A stretch of DNA of 64,000 nt from Rubellimicrobium mesophilum DSM 19309 (lineage in GTDB: Bacteria; Pseudomonadota; Alphaproteobacteria; Rhodobacterales; Rhodobacteraceae): assembly GCF_000600335.2 (NCBI RefSeq), contig NZ_KK088522.1:1-64000 (forward strand), read 5' to 3'. Below, piece by piece: positions 9,061 through 19,263 of this stretch; the first letter of the stretch is position 1; each line of letters begins with the position of its first letter. A program made the position numbers and the translations under genes. The notes under the pieces were generated by a model. The model saw only the letters and a list, made by a program, of their open reading frames with translations. It was not told the DNA's origin and made no database searches.

Positions 9061-9884
9061 ATGACCGACCAGACCCCCATTGCCGAGAAGGCCGCCACCC
9101 CGTGACCTTGCCCGACGCGCAGACCGTCACGAGCGTGAAGCACTACACCGACCGCCTCTTCGCCTTCCGCGTGACGCGGCCGCAGAGCCTGCGGTTCCGC
9201 TCGGGCGAGTTCGTGATGATCGGCCTGATGGGCGACAACGGGAAGCCGCTGCTGCGGGCCTACTCCATCGCCTCGCCCTCCTGGGACGAGGAGCTGGAGT
9301 TCTACTCGATCAAGGTGCCGGATGGGCCGCTGACCTCCAGGCTCCAGCACATCCAGCCGGGCGACCAGATCATCCTGCGGCCCAAGCCCGTAGGGACGTT
9401 GGTGCACGACGCGCTGCTGCCGGGCAAGCGGCTCTGGCTCTTCGCCACCGGGACGGGCTTCGCGCCCTTCGCCTCGCTGCTGCGCGACCCGGATACCTGG
9501 GATAAGTACGATCAGGTCATCATGACCCACACCTGCCGCGAGGTGGCCGAGCTCACCTACGGGCGCGAGATCGTGGAGTCGCTCAAGGGTGACGAACTGA
9601 TCGGCGAGATGGTGGGCGACAAACTGGTCTACTACCCGACGACCACGCGCGAGCAGTCGCCCAAGATGGGCCGCATCACGACTCTGATCGAGAGCGGCGA
9701 GGTCTTCCGCGACATCGGCATTCCTCCTCTCGACCCGGCGGTGGACCGGGCGATGGTCTGCGGGTCGCTCGCGTTCAACCTCGACATTAAGGCGCTGCTG
9801 GAAAAGGCGGGCCTGCGCGAGGGGGCGAACAGCGACCCGGCCGAGTTCGTGGTCGAGAAGGCCTTCGTCGGCGACGGAGTCTGA
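9061..9884 (+). CDS. fpr: Ferredoxin--NADP(+) reductase (probable frameshift near the N-terminus)
   Basis: FAD enzyme exchanging electrons between NADPH and ferredoxin or flavodoxin, likely feeding sulfite reductase. The FAD motif RAYSIASPSWDEELEF, the nucleotide-binding FATGTGFAPFASLL and the C-terminal VVEKAFVGDGV are clear. The intact frame begins only at a GTG at 9102, which has no ribosome binding site. An ATG at 9061 sits behind GAGGACC and reads MTDQTPIAEKAATP before a stop. Adding one C to the CCCC run (9098-9101) fuses this to VTLPDAQTV. I therefore place the start at 9061 with a one-base deletion; the conservative alternative is 9102-9884. Confidence 0.88.
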
Positions 9885-9927
9885 GGCGTCTTTGACATGA
9901 TCCATGGGAAGGGCGCATGATCCGGTC

Positions 9928-10626
9928 ATGCACCCTTCGTCGTTCAGGACCCTGCACCTGACCGAGGACCACGTGGCCCGCGCGACCCGGCCCGTGGAGG
10001 AGTTCTCCTATCCCTCGTCCTTTGCCCGTGCCTCGGAAGAGGATTATGCGGCGCTGGTGGACCGCCTGGTGGCTGAGCGGCCGGAGGGACCGCTCCACGT
10101 CTTCGCCTATGGCTCTCTGATCTGGAAGCCGACCTTCGAGGCCGTGGCGCGGCGCCGGGCGGTGGCGCGCGGCTGGCACCGGCAGTTCGCCCTGGTCCTG
10201 CGCGGGCATCGCGCCACGCCTGAGGCGCCCGGCCTGATGATGACGCTGATGCCCGGAGGACGCTGCGCGGGCCTCGCGCTGGAGGTGCGGGCAGGAGAGG
10301 AACGGAGAGTGCTGGAGGACTCGATCCGGCGGGAGTTCCCCTTCGTGGAGACGCTCGCCTACCGGCGCTGGCTGAGGCTCGACACCGCGGAAGGGCCGAT
10401 CCGGGGTCTCGTGTTCTGGGCCGGTCCGACAGGGTCCGGCGTACAGCGTGGGCTGCCGCTGGAGGAGGCGGCTTGGCAGATCGCAAGAGCCTGCGGGCCG
10501 AAGGAGTCGAACGCGGAGTACCTGCGGAACACCGTGGCGTCGCTCGAGGAGCACGGCATCCGGGACCGGAACCTCTGGCGGCTCCAGCGACTCGTCGCGC
10601 AAGAGATCGACGGGCACCGGCAATGA
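9928..10626 (+). CDS. ChaC-like gamma-glutamylcyclotransferase
   Basis: Cytoplasmic enzyme of the family that releases 5-oxoproline from gamma-glutamyl compounds such as glutathione. The 232 residues show the substrate loop VFAYGSLIWKP (~residues 57-67), RGWHRQFAL and the acidic catalytic region. Two starts are possible, 9904 and 9928; I prefer 9928 (MHPSSFRTLHLTE), which follows a purine-rich stretch and avoids an unrelated leader. It directly follows the sulfur-assimilation cluster, so a link to thiol turnover is attractive but inferred. A bidirectional hairpin follows the stop. Confidence 0.88.
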   Translation: MHPSSFRTLHLTEDHVARATRPVEEFSYPSSFARASEEDYAALVDRLVAERPEGPLHVFAYGSLIWKPTFEAVARRRAVARGWHRQFALVLRGHRATPEAPGLMMTLMPGGRCAGLALEVRAGEERRVLEDSIRREFPFVETLAYRRWLRLDTAEGPIRGLVFWAGPTGSGVQRGLPLEEAAWQIARACGPKESNAEYLRNTVASLEEHGIRDRNLWRLQRLVAQEIDGHRQ

Positions 10627-10629
10627 GAA

Positions 10630-10655
10630 ACGCCGCAGGCGCAGGCCTGCGGCGT
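10630..10655. terminator. Bidirectional hairpin terminator between convergent genes
   Basis: An 11-bp perfect stem (10630-10640 / 10645-10655) with a GCAG loop lies three bases after the chaC-like stop. On the minus strand it is followed by TTTCTC and on the plus strand by CTGGTTT, so it can serve both this gene and the converging gene at 10690. Confidence 0.75.
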
Positions 10656-10689
10656 CTGGTTTGGGGAAGAGGCCTAGCGGCCCAGCGGC

Positions 10690-12042
10690 TCACTGGCCTT
10701 CGGTGAGCGCCTGACGGATGCGGGTCAGCACGTCGGGGAGCAGCGTGGGGCTGTTCTGGGCGACGTTCAGCGCGGTGGTGAGCTGCGTCTTGAGCGCAGG
10801 CTCGAGGCTGGAGGCCTCGATCGCCTGCGTCACCGCCGCGACGTCGAGGTTGTCGGGGTCGAGCAGCGTGTCGAGATCGGCAGGCTGGACGGCGGCCTCG
10901 GTGCCGGCGGTGGTGCGAAGCGCGGGCCCGGCGTCGGCGGCCGTCGTCGCGGCGCTTTCGGTGGACGTGGCCGGCTCCTCGGTCGCGGCGCCCTCGGTGC
11001 CGGTCTCGGCAGTCGTCGCGGCGCCCTCGGTGATGGCGGTCGCCTCTTCGGTGCTGGCAGCTTCGGTGCCGGTCGCGGCCGTTCCGGTGGTGGCCGTCGC
11101 AGCGCCCGCGTCGGTCGCGGCGGTTACTTCTTCGGTGGTGGCGGCAGGCTGCTCGGTCGCGGTTTCCGTGGCGGCGGGCTCGGTAGTGGCCGTCTCGTTG
11201 GTAGTGACCTCCGCGGTCGGAGCGGTCTCGGCGGCCGTGGCTTCAGGCGCAGCGGCTCCGGCGGTGTCGGACGTTGCGTCCTCGGTCGAGTTCGCTTCGG
11301 TCGTGGCAGGCTCGGCGGTGGCCGTCTCGGTGGTCGCGGCGGGTTCCTCAGTGGCGGCGGTCGCGCCTTCGGTCCCCGTCGAGGCCGTCTCGGCGGCAGC
11401 CGGCTCCTCGGTCGCGGTCGCTTCGGTCGTCGCGGCGGGCTCTTCGGCCGTAGCCTCGGTTCCGCTCGCCGCACCTTCGGCTGGGGCGGCCTCGGTGTCG
11501 GTCGCTGCGGTCTCGGCCGGGGCGGGCTCCTCGGCCGTGGCTGCCTCGGTGCCCTCGGCGGGAGCGGCCTGATCGGCGGCACCCTGGGTGTCCGTGGTAC
11601 CGGCATCGTTGCCCTCGGGCTCCGCTGCGCCCTCGCTCGCGTCGTTGGTCGTTCCAGCAGTGCCCGCGCCGTCGGTCTCCTCTTCGGTCGAGGTGGCCCC
11701 GACGCCGGTGTCCGGCTCGGTGTCGGAGAGGCCTGCCTCGGACGACTCGGGCTGGGCGGTCTCGTCGGTCTCGGTCGCGGCGGTCGTGTCTTCGGTCGCG
11801 ACGGGCAGCTCGGCGGTCGCGCCTTCGGCCTCGGGCTGGTTCGCCGGGGCCACGGTGGCGTCCACGTCGGCGCCTTGCTCCTCTCCGGGGGTCTCGGTAC
11901 TGGCCGCGTCGGCGTTGCCGGCGGCGGGCTCGGTCGAGGTCGCCTCGGCGTCGGTGCCGACCTCCACGTCGCCTGCGCTGGTGTACATGTAGGCGATCAC
12001 CGCGGCGGCGATCACCACGACGATGGCAATGATCCGTGTCAT
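10690..12042 (-). CDS. Thr/Ala/Glu-rich repetitive protein with N-terminal membrane anchor
   Basis: I do not recognise a family for this 450-residue protein. Residues 3-20 (RIIAIVVVIAAAVIAYMY) form one membrane-spanning segment without a clear cleavage site. About 330 residues of imperfect repeats follow, of the type ATEEPAATTE / TEAASTEE, made almost only of Ala, Thr, Glu, Gly and Ser, and probably unstructured and acidic. The last ~75 residues are normal in composition (from DLDTLLDPDNLDVAAVTQAI) and predicted helical, so they may be the functional domain. The likely location is the inner membrane with an extended periplasmic tail. Repeat number may vary between strains. Confidence 0.75.
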   Translation of the reverse strand: MTRIIAIVVVIAAAVIAYMYTSAGDVEVGTDAEATSTEPAAGNADAASTETPGEEQGADVDATVAPANQPEAEGATAELPVATEDTTAATETDETAQPESSEAGLSDTEPDTGVGATSTEEETDGAGTAGTTNDASEGAAEPEGNDAGTTDTQGAADQAAPAEGTEAATAEEPAPAETAATDTEAAPAEGAASGTEATAEEPAATTEATATEEPAAAETASTGTEGATAATEEPAATTETATAEPATTEANSTEDATSDTAGAAAPEATAAETAPTAEVTTNETATTEPAATETATEQPAATTEEVTAATDAGAATATTGTAATGTEAASTEEATAITEGAATTAETGTEGAATEEPATSTESAATTAADAGPALRTTAGTEAAVQPADLDTLLDPDNLDVAAVTQAIEASSLEPALKTQLTTALNVAQNSPTLLPDVLTRIRQALTEGQ

Positions 12043-12166
12043 GACACGCTATCCCTTTGAATGCTCGCGCAGGCGCGGGCGGCGCCTGACCTTCCTGGGG
12101 TGATATGTCACGCGCCCGTGTGCTTGGAAAGGCCGGTCGCGGCGAGGTGACGGCGGCTCGGCGGGC

Positions 12167-12195
12167 TTGAAGGTGCTTGCCCATGCGTCTATCTT
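12167..12195 (+). promoter_or_regulatory. Probable sigma70-type promoter of infC
   Basis: TTGAAG (12167-12172) and TATCTT (12190-12195) are separated by 17 bases and end 39 bases upstream of the infC start. Confidence 0.5.
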
Positions 12196-12234
12196 GCCGC
12201 CCGCATTCCCTGTCACTGCCGAAGGACCAAGGCC

Positions 12235-12780
12235 ATAGGACGCAGACCCCACAACGCACCGCCGGTGCGCGAAACCGGACCCCGGATCAACGAGCGCCTC
12301 CTGCGCGGCGGCGACATCCGCCTGATCGGGGCCAACGGCGAGAACCTCGGCGTCACCTCGCCCGAACGGGCACTGACCCTGGCCGAGGAGGCGGGTCTCG
12401 ACCTCGTCGAGATCTCTCCGACGGCCGTCCCGCCGGTCTGCAAGATCATGGACTTCGGCAAGTTCAAGTACGAGACCCAGAAGAAGGAAGCCGAGGCTCG
12501 GAAGAACCAGAAGGTCATCGAGATCAAGGAGGTCAAGTTCCGCCCCGGCACCGACACGCACGACTACGACGTGAAGATGCGCTCGGTGTTCAAGTTCCTG
12601 GAGGAAGGCGACAAGGTCAAGGTCACGCTCCGCTTCCGCGGCCGCGAGATGGCTCACCAGGAACTCGGCAAGGCGCTGCTCGATCGAGTGGCCGAGGACG
12701 TGAAGGCCCAGGGCAAGATCGAGTCGATGCCCCGCCTCGAAGGCCGCCAGATGGTGATGATGATCGGCCCGGTGAAGTAG
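12235..12780 (+). CDS. infC: Translation initiation factor IF-3, apparent ATA start codon
   Basis: Binds the 30S subunit, prevents premature 50S joining and checks the start codon-initiator tRNA pairing. The C-terminal domain ([32 protein letters not shown]) and the N-terminal GPRINERL are clear. The first canonical start is a GTG at 12265, inside the conserved leader. Reading back in frame from there gives [18 protein letters not shown], which matches the usual alphaproteobacterial N-terminus ([10 protein letters not shown]). That places the start at ATA 12235, behind an AAGGA site. Rare AUU/AUC/AUA starts are known for infC and allow IF-3 to repress its own translation. A promoter and terminator flank the gene. 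Confidence 0.93.
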   Translation: MGRRPHNAPPVRETGPRINERLLRGGDIRLIGANGENLGVTSPERALTLAEEAGLDLVEISPTAVPPVCKIMDFGKFKYETQKKEAEARKNQKVIEIKEVKFRPGTDTHDYDVKMRSVFKFLEEGDKVKVTLRFRGREMAHQELGKALLDRVAEDVKAQGKIESMPRLEGRQMVMMIGPVK

Positions 12781-12805
12781 AGCGGCACTTGCATCCCGAG
12801 AGACT

Positions 12806-12837
12806 GGGCCTGGACCGGCGTCCGGGCCCTTCTTCTT
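12806..12837 (+). terminator. Terminator of infC
   Basis: A 9-bp stem with one G-T pair (GGGCCTGGA / TCCGGGCCC, 12806-12814 and 12821-12829) is followed by a T-rich tail, TTCTTCTTT. Confidence 0.8.
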
Positions 12838-12863
12838 TCCCAAGACCCGCCTTCGCGCCGATC

Positions 12864-13226
12864 TTACATGAAGCCGAGTTCGAGCCGAGCTTCGTCGGAC
12901 ATCATCTCCATGCCCCACTGGGGCTCGAAGGTCATCTCGACATCCACCTGCTTGACGCCTGGAATGGCGCCCACGGCGTCGGCGACCCAACCCGGCATCT
13001 CCCCCGCGACCGGGCACCCCGGGGCAGTCAGGGTCATCACGATCCTCACGGCCCCGTCGTCGGCGATTTGGACGGTGTAGACGAGGCCGAGGTCGAAGAT
13101 GTTTACGGGAATCTCGGGGTCGTAGACCGTGCGGCAGGCCTCCACGACCGCATCGTAGAGCGGGTGGTCGACGGTGGAGGGGGCGATCAGGGGCGTCCCC
13201 TCGATCCTGGCTTCGCTGTACGACAT
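12864..13226 (-). CDS. DUF59/MIP18-family Fe-S cluster maturation protein (SufT-like)
   Basis: Proteins of this family help mature or load iron-sulfur clusters and often travel with suf genes. The 120-residue protein has the family core YDPEIPVNIFDLGLVY, the cysteine motif TLTAPGCPVAGEMP and the C-terminal tail WGMEMMSDEARLELGFM, a characteristic SufT-type ending. The start at 13226 (MSYSEAR) has GGGGAC upstream; an in-frame ATG at 13262 (MNAQDF) would add 12 residues and cannot be excluded. It is isolated here, convergent with infC. With the A-type carrier at 1.3 kb, it is the second lone Fe-S maturation gene in the window. Confidence 0.88.
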   Translation of the reverse strand: MSYSEARIEGTPLIAPSTVDHPLYDAVVEACRTVYDPEIPVNIFDLGLVYTVQIADDGAVRIVMTLTAPGCPVAGEMPGWVADAVGAIPGVKQVDVEMTFEPQWGMEMMSDEARLELGFM

Positions 13227-13305
13227 GGGCGAGTCCCCGAGATTGAAATCCTGAGCGTTCATATAAGGAATGAGGGGCGCGGGTAAAGGGCCGTCCCTGC
13301 CGCAA

Positions 13306-13737
13306 TCAGTCGCAGGCGCGGGCTTCCCCACGGGCGATCAGGCGGTCGGCGCGGATGCGGACGAGATGGTCGCTATAGCGCCACTTCTCCATGAAACGCC
13401 GGGCTACGCGCGGCGGATAATAGGCGGCCATGGTACGACTGACCGATTCGAACAGCGCTGGCGGCATCGGCAGCCCATAGGCGAGACGCGGGCCGTGGAA
13501 GCCAAGGATCGTGCCGGGCTCGAAGCAGGCAGTGGAGAGCCCGAGATACATCGTGCAGGCGGACATGCATTCGCCCGAGAGGCGCTTCTCCTCGTGCCGA
13601 GCCTCCAGATCCCGGATTTCGGCCGCCCGCAGAATGACCGAGCCGCCGGAGTCATGCGTCGGGGTTCGCCCCGGCGAGCGTCCGTGTGCATGTGCGCCCG
13701 TCGTGAGGGCTAGGAGGAGAAGGACAGGTCGGATCAC
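13306..13737 (-). CDS. Small exported protein, possibly Clp-like periplasmic family (COG3904-type)
   Basis: 143 residues with an N-terminal signal peptide ([17 protein letters not shown], cleavage near residue 17). The mature part reads [16 protein letters not shown], then [13 protein letters not shown], then [16 protein letters not shown]. This arrangement of strand, Ser/Cys loop and FHGP resembles short periplasmic proteins related to the ClpP/crotonase fold. In that comparison the Ser of MSAC and the His of FHGP would be catalytic. This is a motif-level resemblance, not a firm assignment. It ends upstream of, and in the same direction as, the DUF59 gene. Confidence 0.6.
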   Translation of the reverse strand: MIRPVLLLLALTTGAHAHGRSPGRTPTHDSGGSVILRAAEIRDLEARHEEKRLSGECMSACTMYLGLSTACFEPGTILGFHGPRLAYGLPMPPALFESVSRTMAAYYPPRVARRFMEKWRYSDHLVRIRADRLIARGEARACD

Positions 13738-13867
13738 GGGCGCGCTCCGGCTCGGACGAATAGGCGATCCTACGTGGTCCTGCCGATCGCGGCAACACGG
13801 GGCCGCGAGGGGTGGGTTCCGTCCGGCGTACGGCTCGGCTACGGAGGCCCGTCAGGAGGCGCGCATC

Positions 13868-14998
13868 ATGGGCTCAGGCTTTTCCTTCACGCTGAACGCG
13901 ACCGATGGGCGCGCTCGCACCGGCGTGATCTCGACGCCCCGCGGCGAAATACGGACGCCGGCCTTCATGCCGGTGGGCACGGCCGGGACGGTCAAAGCGA
14001 TGCTGCCCGAGAGCGTGCGCGCGACGGGAGCCGACATCCTGCTGGGCAACACCTACCATCTGATGCTGCGGCCGGGGGCGGAGCGGCTCGCGCGGCTTGG
14101 CGGCCTGCACCGTTTCATGAACTGGGAGCGGCCGATCCTGACGGATTCCGGTGGGTTCCAGGTGATGAGCCTGTCGACCCTGCGGAAGCTGACGGAGGAG
14201 GGGGTGACCTTCTCGTCCCACGTGGACGGCTCGAAGCACCACCTCACGCCAGAGCGGAGCATGGAGATCCAGAGGCTCCTCGGCTCGGATATCGTGATGG
14301 CCTTCGACGAATGCCCGGCTCTGCCGGCCGCGGAGGACACCGTCGCGAAGTCCATGCGTCTCTCGATGCGCTGGGCGGCACGCTCGCGCGAGGCCTTCGG
14401 GGATCGGCCCGGCCACGCGCTCTTCGGAATCATGCAGGGCGGCGTCACGCGGGAGCTGCGGGAGGAGTCGGCCGAGGCGCTCAAGGGGATCGGCTTCGAA
14501 GGCTACGCGGTGGGTGGCCTTGCGGTGGGCGAGGGACAGGAGGCGATGTTCGGGGTCCTGGACTACGCCCCCGGCCTGCTGCCCGAGGACAAGCCACGCT
14601 ACCTCATGGGCGTGGGGAAGCCGGACGACATCGTGGGAGCGGTCAAGCGCGGCATCGACATGATGGACTGCGTTCTGCCGACCCGGTCGGGCCGTACGGG
14701 ACAGGCCTGGACCCGCCGAGGGCAGGTGAACCTGCGCAACGCCCGGCACGCCGAGGACCCCAGGCCGCTGGACGAGGCCTGCACCTGCCCGGCCTGCCGA
14801 AGCTACTCGCGCGCCTACCTGCATCATGTCGTGCGGGCGGGCGAGATGATCGCGGGGATGCTGCTGACCTGGCACAACCTGCACTACTTCCAGGAGATCA
14901 TGGCCGGGATGCGCGAGGCCATCGCCGGCGGGCGCTTCGAGGCGTGGGAGTCGGGGTTCCACGCGTCGCGGGCGGAGGGGGATGTTGAGCCCCTCTGA
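13868..14998 (+). CDS. tgt: Queuine tRNA-ribosyltransferase (tRNA-guanine transglycosylase)
   Basis: Exchanges guanine 34 of GUN-anticodon tRNAs for the queuosine precursor preQ1. The 376 residues contain the catalytic and substrate motifs [25 protein letters not shown] and VGGLAVGE. The zinc ligands CTCPAC lie near residue 302 and the closing histidine in TWHNLHYF. The start at 13868 ([14 protein letters not shown]) fits the family; upstream in-frame starts run antisense through the exported protein. queA, the next pathway step, lies at 40.4 kb, and the tRNA-Asp(GTC) at 20.5 kb is a natural substrate. Confidence 0.96.
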   Translation: MGSGFSFTLNATDGRARTGVISTPRGEIRTPAFMPVGTAGTVKAMLPESVRATGADILLGNTYHLMLRPGAERLARLGGLHRFMNWERPILTDSGGFQVMSLSTLRKLTEEGVTFSSHVDGSKHHLTPERSMEIQRLLGSDIVMAFDECPALPAAEDTVAKSMRLSMRWAARSREAFGDRPGHALFGIMQGGVTRELREESAEALKGIGFEGYAVGGLAVGEGQEAMFGVLDYAPGLLPEDKPRYLMGVGKPDDIVGAVKRGIDMMDCVLPTRSGRTGQAWTRRGQVNLRNARHAEDPRPLDEACTCPACRSYSRAYLHHVVRAGEMIAGMLLTWHNLHYFQEIMAGMREAIAGGRFEAWESGFHASRAEGDVEPL

Positions 14999-15020
14999 GG
15001 GCCGCTCGCGGCTGTGTGAA

Positions 15021-15038
15021 CCTGCCCACCCGGGCAGG
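15021..15038 (+). terminator. Hairpin after tgt
   Basis: A 7-bp stem CCTGCCC / GGGCAGG (15021-15027 and 15032-15038) lies 22 bases after the stop. There is no T run, so termination is uncertain. Confidence 0.4.
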
Positions 15039-15058
15039 GACCTTGGGCTGCCCGCCGG

Positions 15059-15088
15059 TTGACACCCCCCATTTGAGCCCCCAACTAT
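15059..15088 (+). promoter_or_regulatory. Candidate promoter of lon
   Basis: A perfect TTGACA (15059-15064) is followed after 18 bases by AACTAT (15083-15088), about 75 bases before lon. The intervening CCCCATTT (15067-15074) resembles a heat-shock sigma32 -10 box, but no matching -35 lies at the right distance. Heat-shock control is therefore only suggested. Confidence 0.4.
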
Positions 15089-15163
15089 CCACCACCGATC
15101 GGGGAGGGCCGAGCGCCGCCGAATGACCGGGGCCAGAGCCTTTCCGCTAAGAGGGACAACTCA

Positions 15164-17572
<2,409 letters not shown>

Positions 17573-17596
17573 GCCTCGGAGAGACGAGAATGAGAG

Positions 17597-17625
17597 GGGG
17601 CGTGGCGCAGGCCGCGCCCCATTTT
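17597..17625 (+). terminator. Rho-independent terminator of lon
   Basis: A 10-bp stem with one G-T pair (17597-17606 / 17611-17620) and a GCAG loop is followed by ATTTT. Confidence 0.85.
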
Positions 17626-17691
17626 CATGCGCAGAGGTCGGCTCCGGGGGCCTTGCGGACCCCGACCAGACCGTCTAGAGGAGCGCGGCAC

Positions 17692-17766
17692 GGGCGATTA
17701 ACTCAGTGGTAGAGTGCTTCCTTCACACGGAAGAAGTCGGGGGTTCGAATCCCTCATCGCCCACCA
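17692..17766 (+). tRNA. tRNA-Val (anticodon CAC)
   Basis: Complete cloverleaf with acceptor stem GGGCGAT / ATCGCCC, anticodon stem CTTCC / GGAAG around the loop TTCACAC, TTCGAAT T-loop and an encoded 3' ACCA. Anticodon CAC reads GTG. Confidence 0.95.
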
Positions 17767-17781
17767 TCCACTTCAGATGAC

Positions 17782-18414
17782 ATGACCCGAGCCCTACCTG
17801 AGCTCCTGTTGCTGCGCCACGGCCAAACCGAGTGGAACCGCGAGGGCCGCTTCCAGGGTGCACGGGATTCGCGGCTGACCGAGCTCGGTTGCGCGCAGGC
17901 CGCCGCCATGGGGAACGTTCTGCGCGAGCTGGGCGTCGGGGCCGAAAGCTATATGGCGCTGACCAGCCCTCAGGGACGGGCGCGGGACACGGCAAGGCTG
18001 GCGCTGGGACCGTTGGGCCTCGGGGCCGGCGACGACCCGCGCTTGGTCGAGATCGGGATGGGGGATTGGACGGGCCTGACCCGTGCCGACATCGACGGGC
18101 GCTGGCCTGGACCTCCGGATGAGCCTCTCTTCGACTTCTATTGTCGTTGCCCGGGAGGCGAGACGTTCACCGATCTTGCCGGGCGCGCGGAGGAGGTGCT
18201 GGCGGGACTGGACCGTCCCACCGTGATCGTGACGCATGGCATCACCCTGCGGGTGCTCTGCGCGCTCGCCCTAGGCCTTCCGGTCGAGGAGGGGGGGCGC
18301 CTTCCGACTCGGCAGGGGTCGGTGCATCGGATCGCCGGCGGCCGGATGGAGGTGCTTGAGGCGCACTTGCCAGAGCCGGCCCTTGCCGCTAACCCGATCC
18401 GGACGGGTGGTTAG
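17782..18414 (+). CDS. Histidine phosphatase family protein (phosphoglycerate mutase-like)
   Basis: Branch-1 histidine phosphatase of 210 residues. The phosphorylated histidine lies in LLLLRHGQTEWN near residue 13, the general acid in the MGDWTGL region, and the second histidine in VIVTHGITLRVL. The substrate is not predictable: relatives include phosphoglycerate mutases, alpha-ribazole phosphatase and others, and no cobalamin genes are nearby. It lies between two tRNA-Val genes, 15 bases after the first. Its last three codons and stop overlap the 5' end of the second (18405-18414), so one transcript probably covers all three. Confidence 0.88.
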   Translation: MTRALPELLLLRHGQTEWNREGRFQGARDSRLTELGCAQAAAMGNVLRELGVGAESYMALTSPQGRARDTARLALGPLGLGAGDDPRLVEIGMGDWTGLTRADIDGRWPGPPDEPLFDFYCRCPGGETFTDLAGRAEEVLAGLDRPTVIVTHGITLRVLCALALGLPVEEGGRLPTRQGSVHRIAGGRMEVLEAHLPEPALAANPIRTGG

Positions 18415-18480
18415 CTCAGTCGGTAGAGCGTCTCGTTTACACCGAGGATGTCGGGGGTTCGAGCCCCTCACCACCCACCA
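18405..18480 (+). tRNA. tRNA-Val (anticodon TAC)
   Basis: Complete cloverleaf with acceptor GGGTGGT / ACCACCC, anticodon loop TTTACAC in the stem TCTCG / CGAGG, GTTCGAG T-loop and an encoded ACCA. Its first ten bases are the last bases of the upstream phosphatase gene, including the stop codon. Confidence 0.95.
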
Positions 18481-19263
18481 CGCGCGAGTGACGGATTTGA
18501 CGGCCAGCATCAGCTACTGATTGGGGTGCGCCCTCTCCGAACCGATCCTCGACGCCATCTCGGAAACGCTGCTTGCGTCGCGCGGCCCTATTCTTCGTTG
18601 GGCCTCACGAAAGCTGCTCTCGTGGTGGCGCCGGCGAAGCGTCTTGCCGCACGATGGCCGCCAATCCTGATGCCGGGGTCGACGTCGCCGTCGTGACGCC
18701 CCCGCCCGGGGTGGGGCGGCAGTAGTAGGTGGGCGGTCTGGACACCGGAGGCAACGGGGTGGCTGCAGGTTGTCGCGGCTGAGGGAACTCCTGCGTGGCC
18801 CGCAGGTCCGGGAGGTGGACGGCTGGGCCTTTCCGCGGACCTTGGCTCCGTACACGGTCGAGAGCGCGGGTATGCGGGTGGCGCTCGCCGCCGCGACCGA
18901 GCCTGTCGGGTTGCCAGCGGATCGTGTCGTGCCGACTAGACGGGTGGCGACAAGGCTTTTTGTCGAACGCCCTAGAATACTGCTTTCCGAATGGATGCCG
19001 CAGCAAGGTGCGAGATGCGATCAGACTGATCGGACTGGGGCCAACGCGGCTGACGGTTCTGGACGATGGGGCCAGTCTGCTGCGGAGACTCCGCCTCGGG
19101 CGCGGGCGGAGCCTGGGCTTATTGATCGAGTGGCAGCAAGCCGAGCGGATCGGGGCGGAGCGGTCCGTGGGGTTGGACCGAGGGATTATCTCCTGCCTCG
19201 AACTTCCACCCGGCTCCTGGTCTTGGTGCGGCCGGACCCAGTGGGCGGCGGCGCAGGTCCCCA
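18481..19263. other. 783-base stretch with no recognisable gene
   Basis: Open frames exist on both strands but their products are Arg/Pro/Ser-rich, match nothing I know and lack convincing ribosome binding sites. A G/C-rich inverted stretch lies near 18697-18720. The section 18930-19060 is less GC-rich than its surroundings. It could hold a small RNA or the remains of a decayed gene next to the tRNA; nothing firm is visible. Confidence 0.5.

Noticed and set aside
10718-11992. Long Ser/Val-rich plus-strand frames opposite the repetitive protein
   Set aside because: They mirror the GC-rich repeats of the minus-strand gene; that gene has a proper start, membrane anchor and C-terminal domain.
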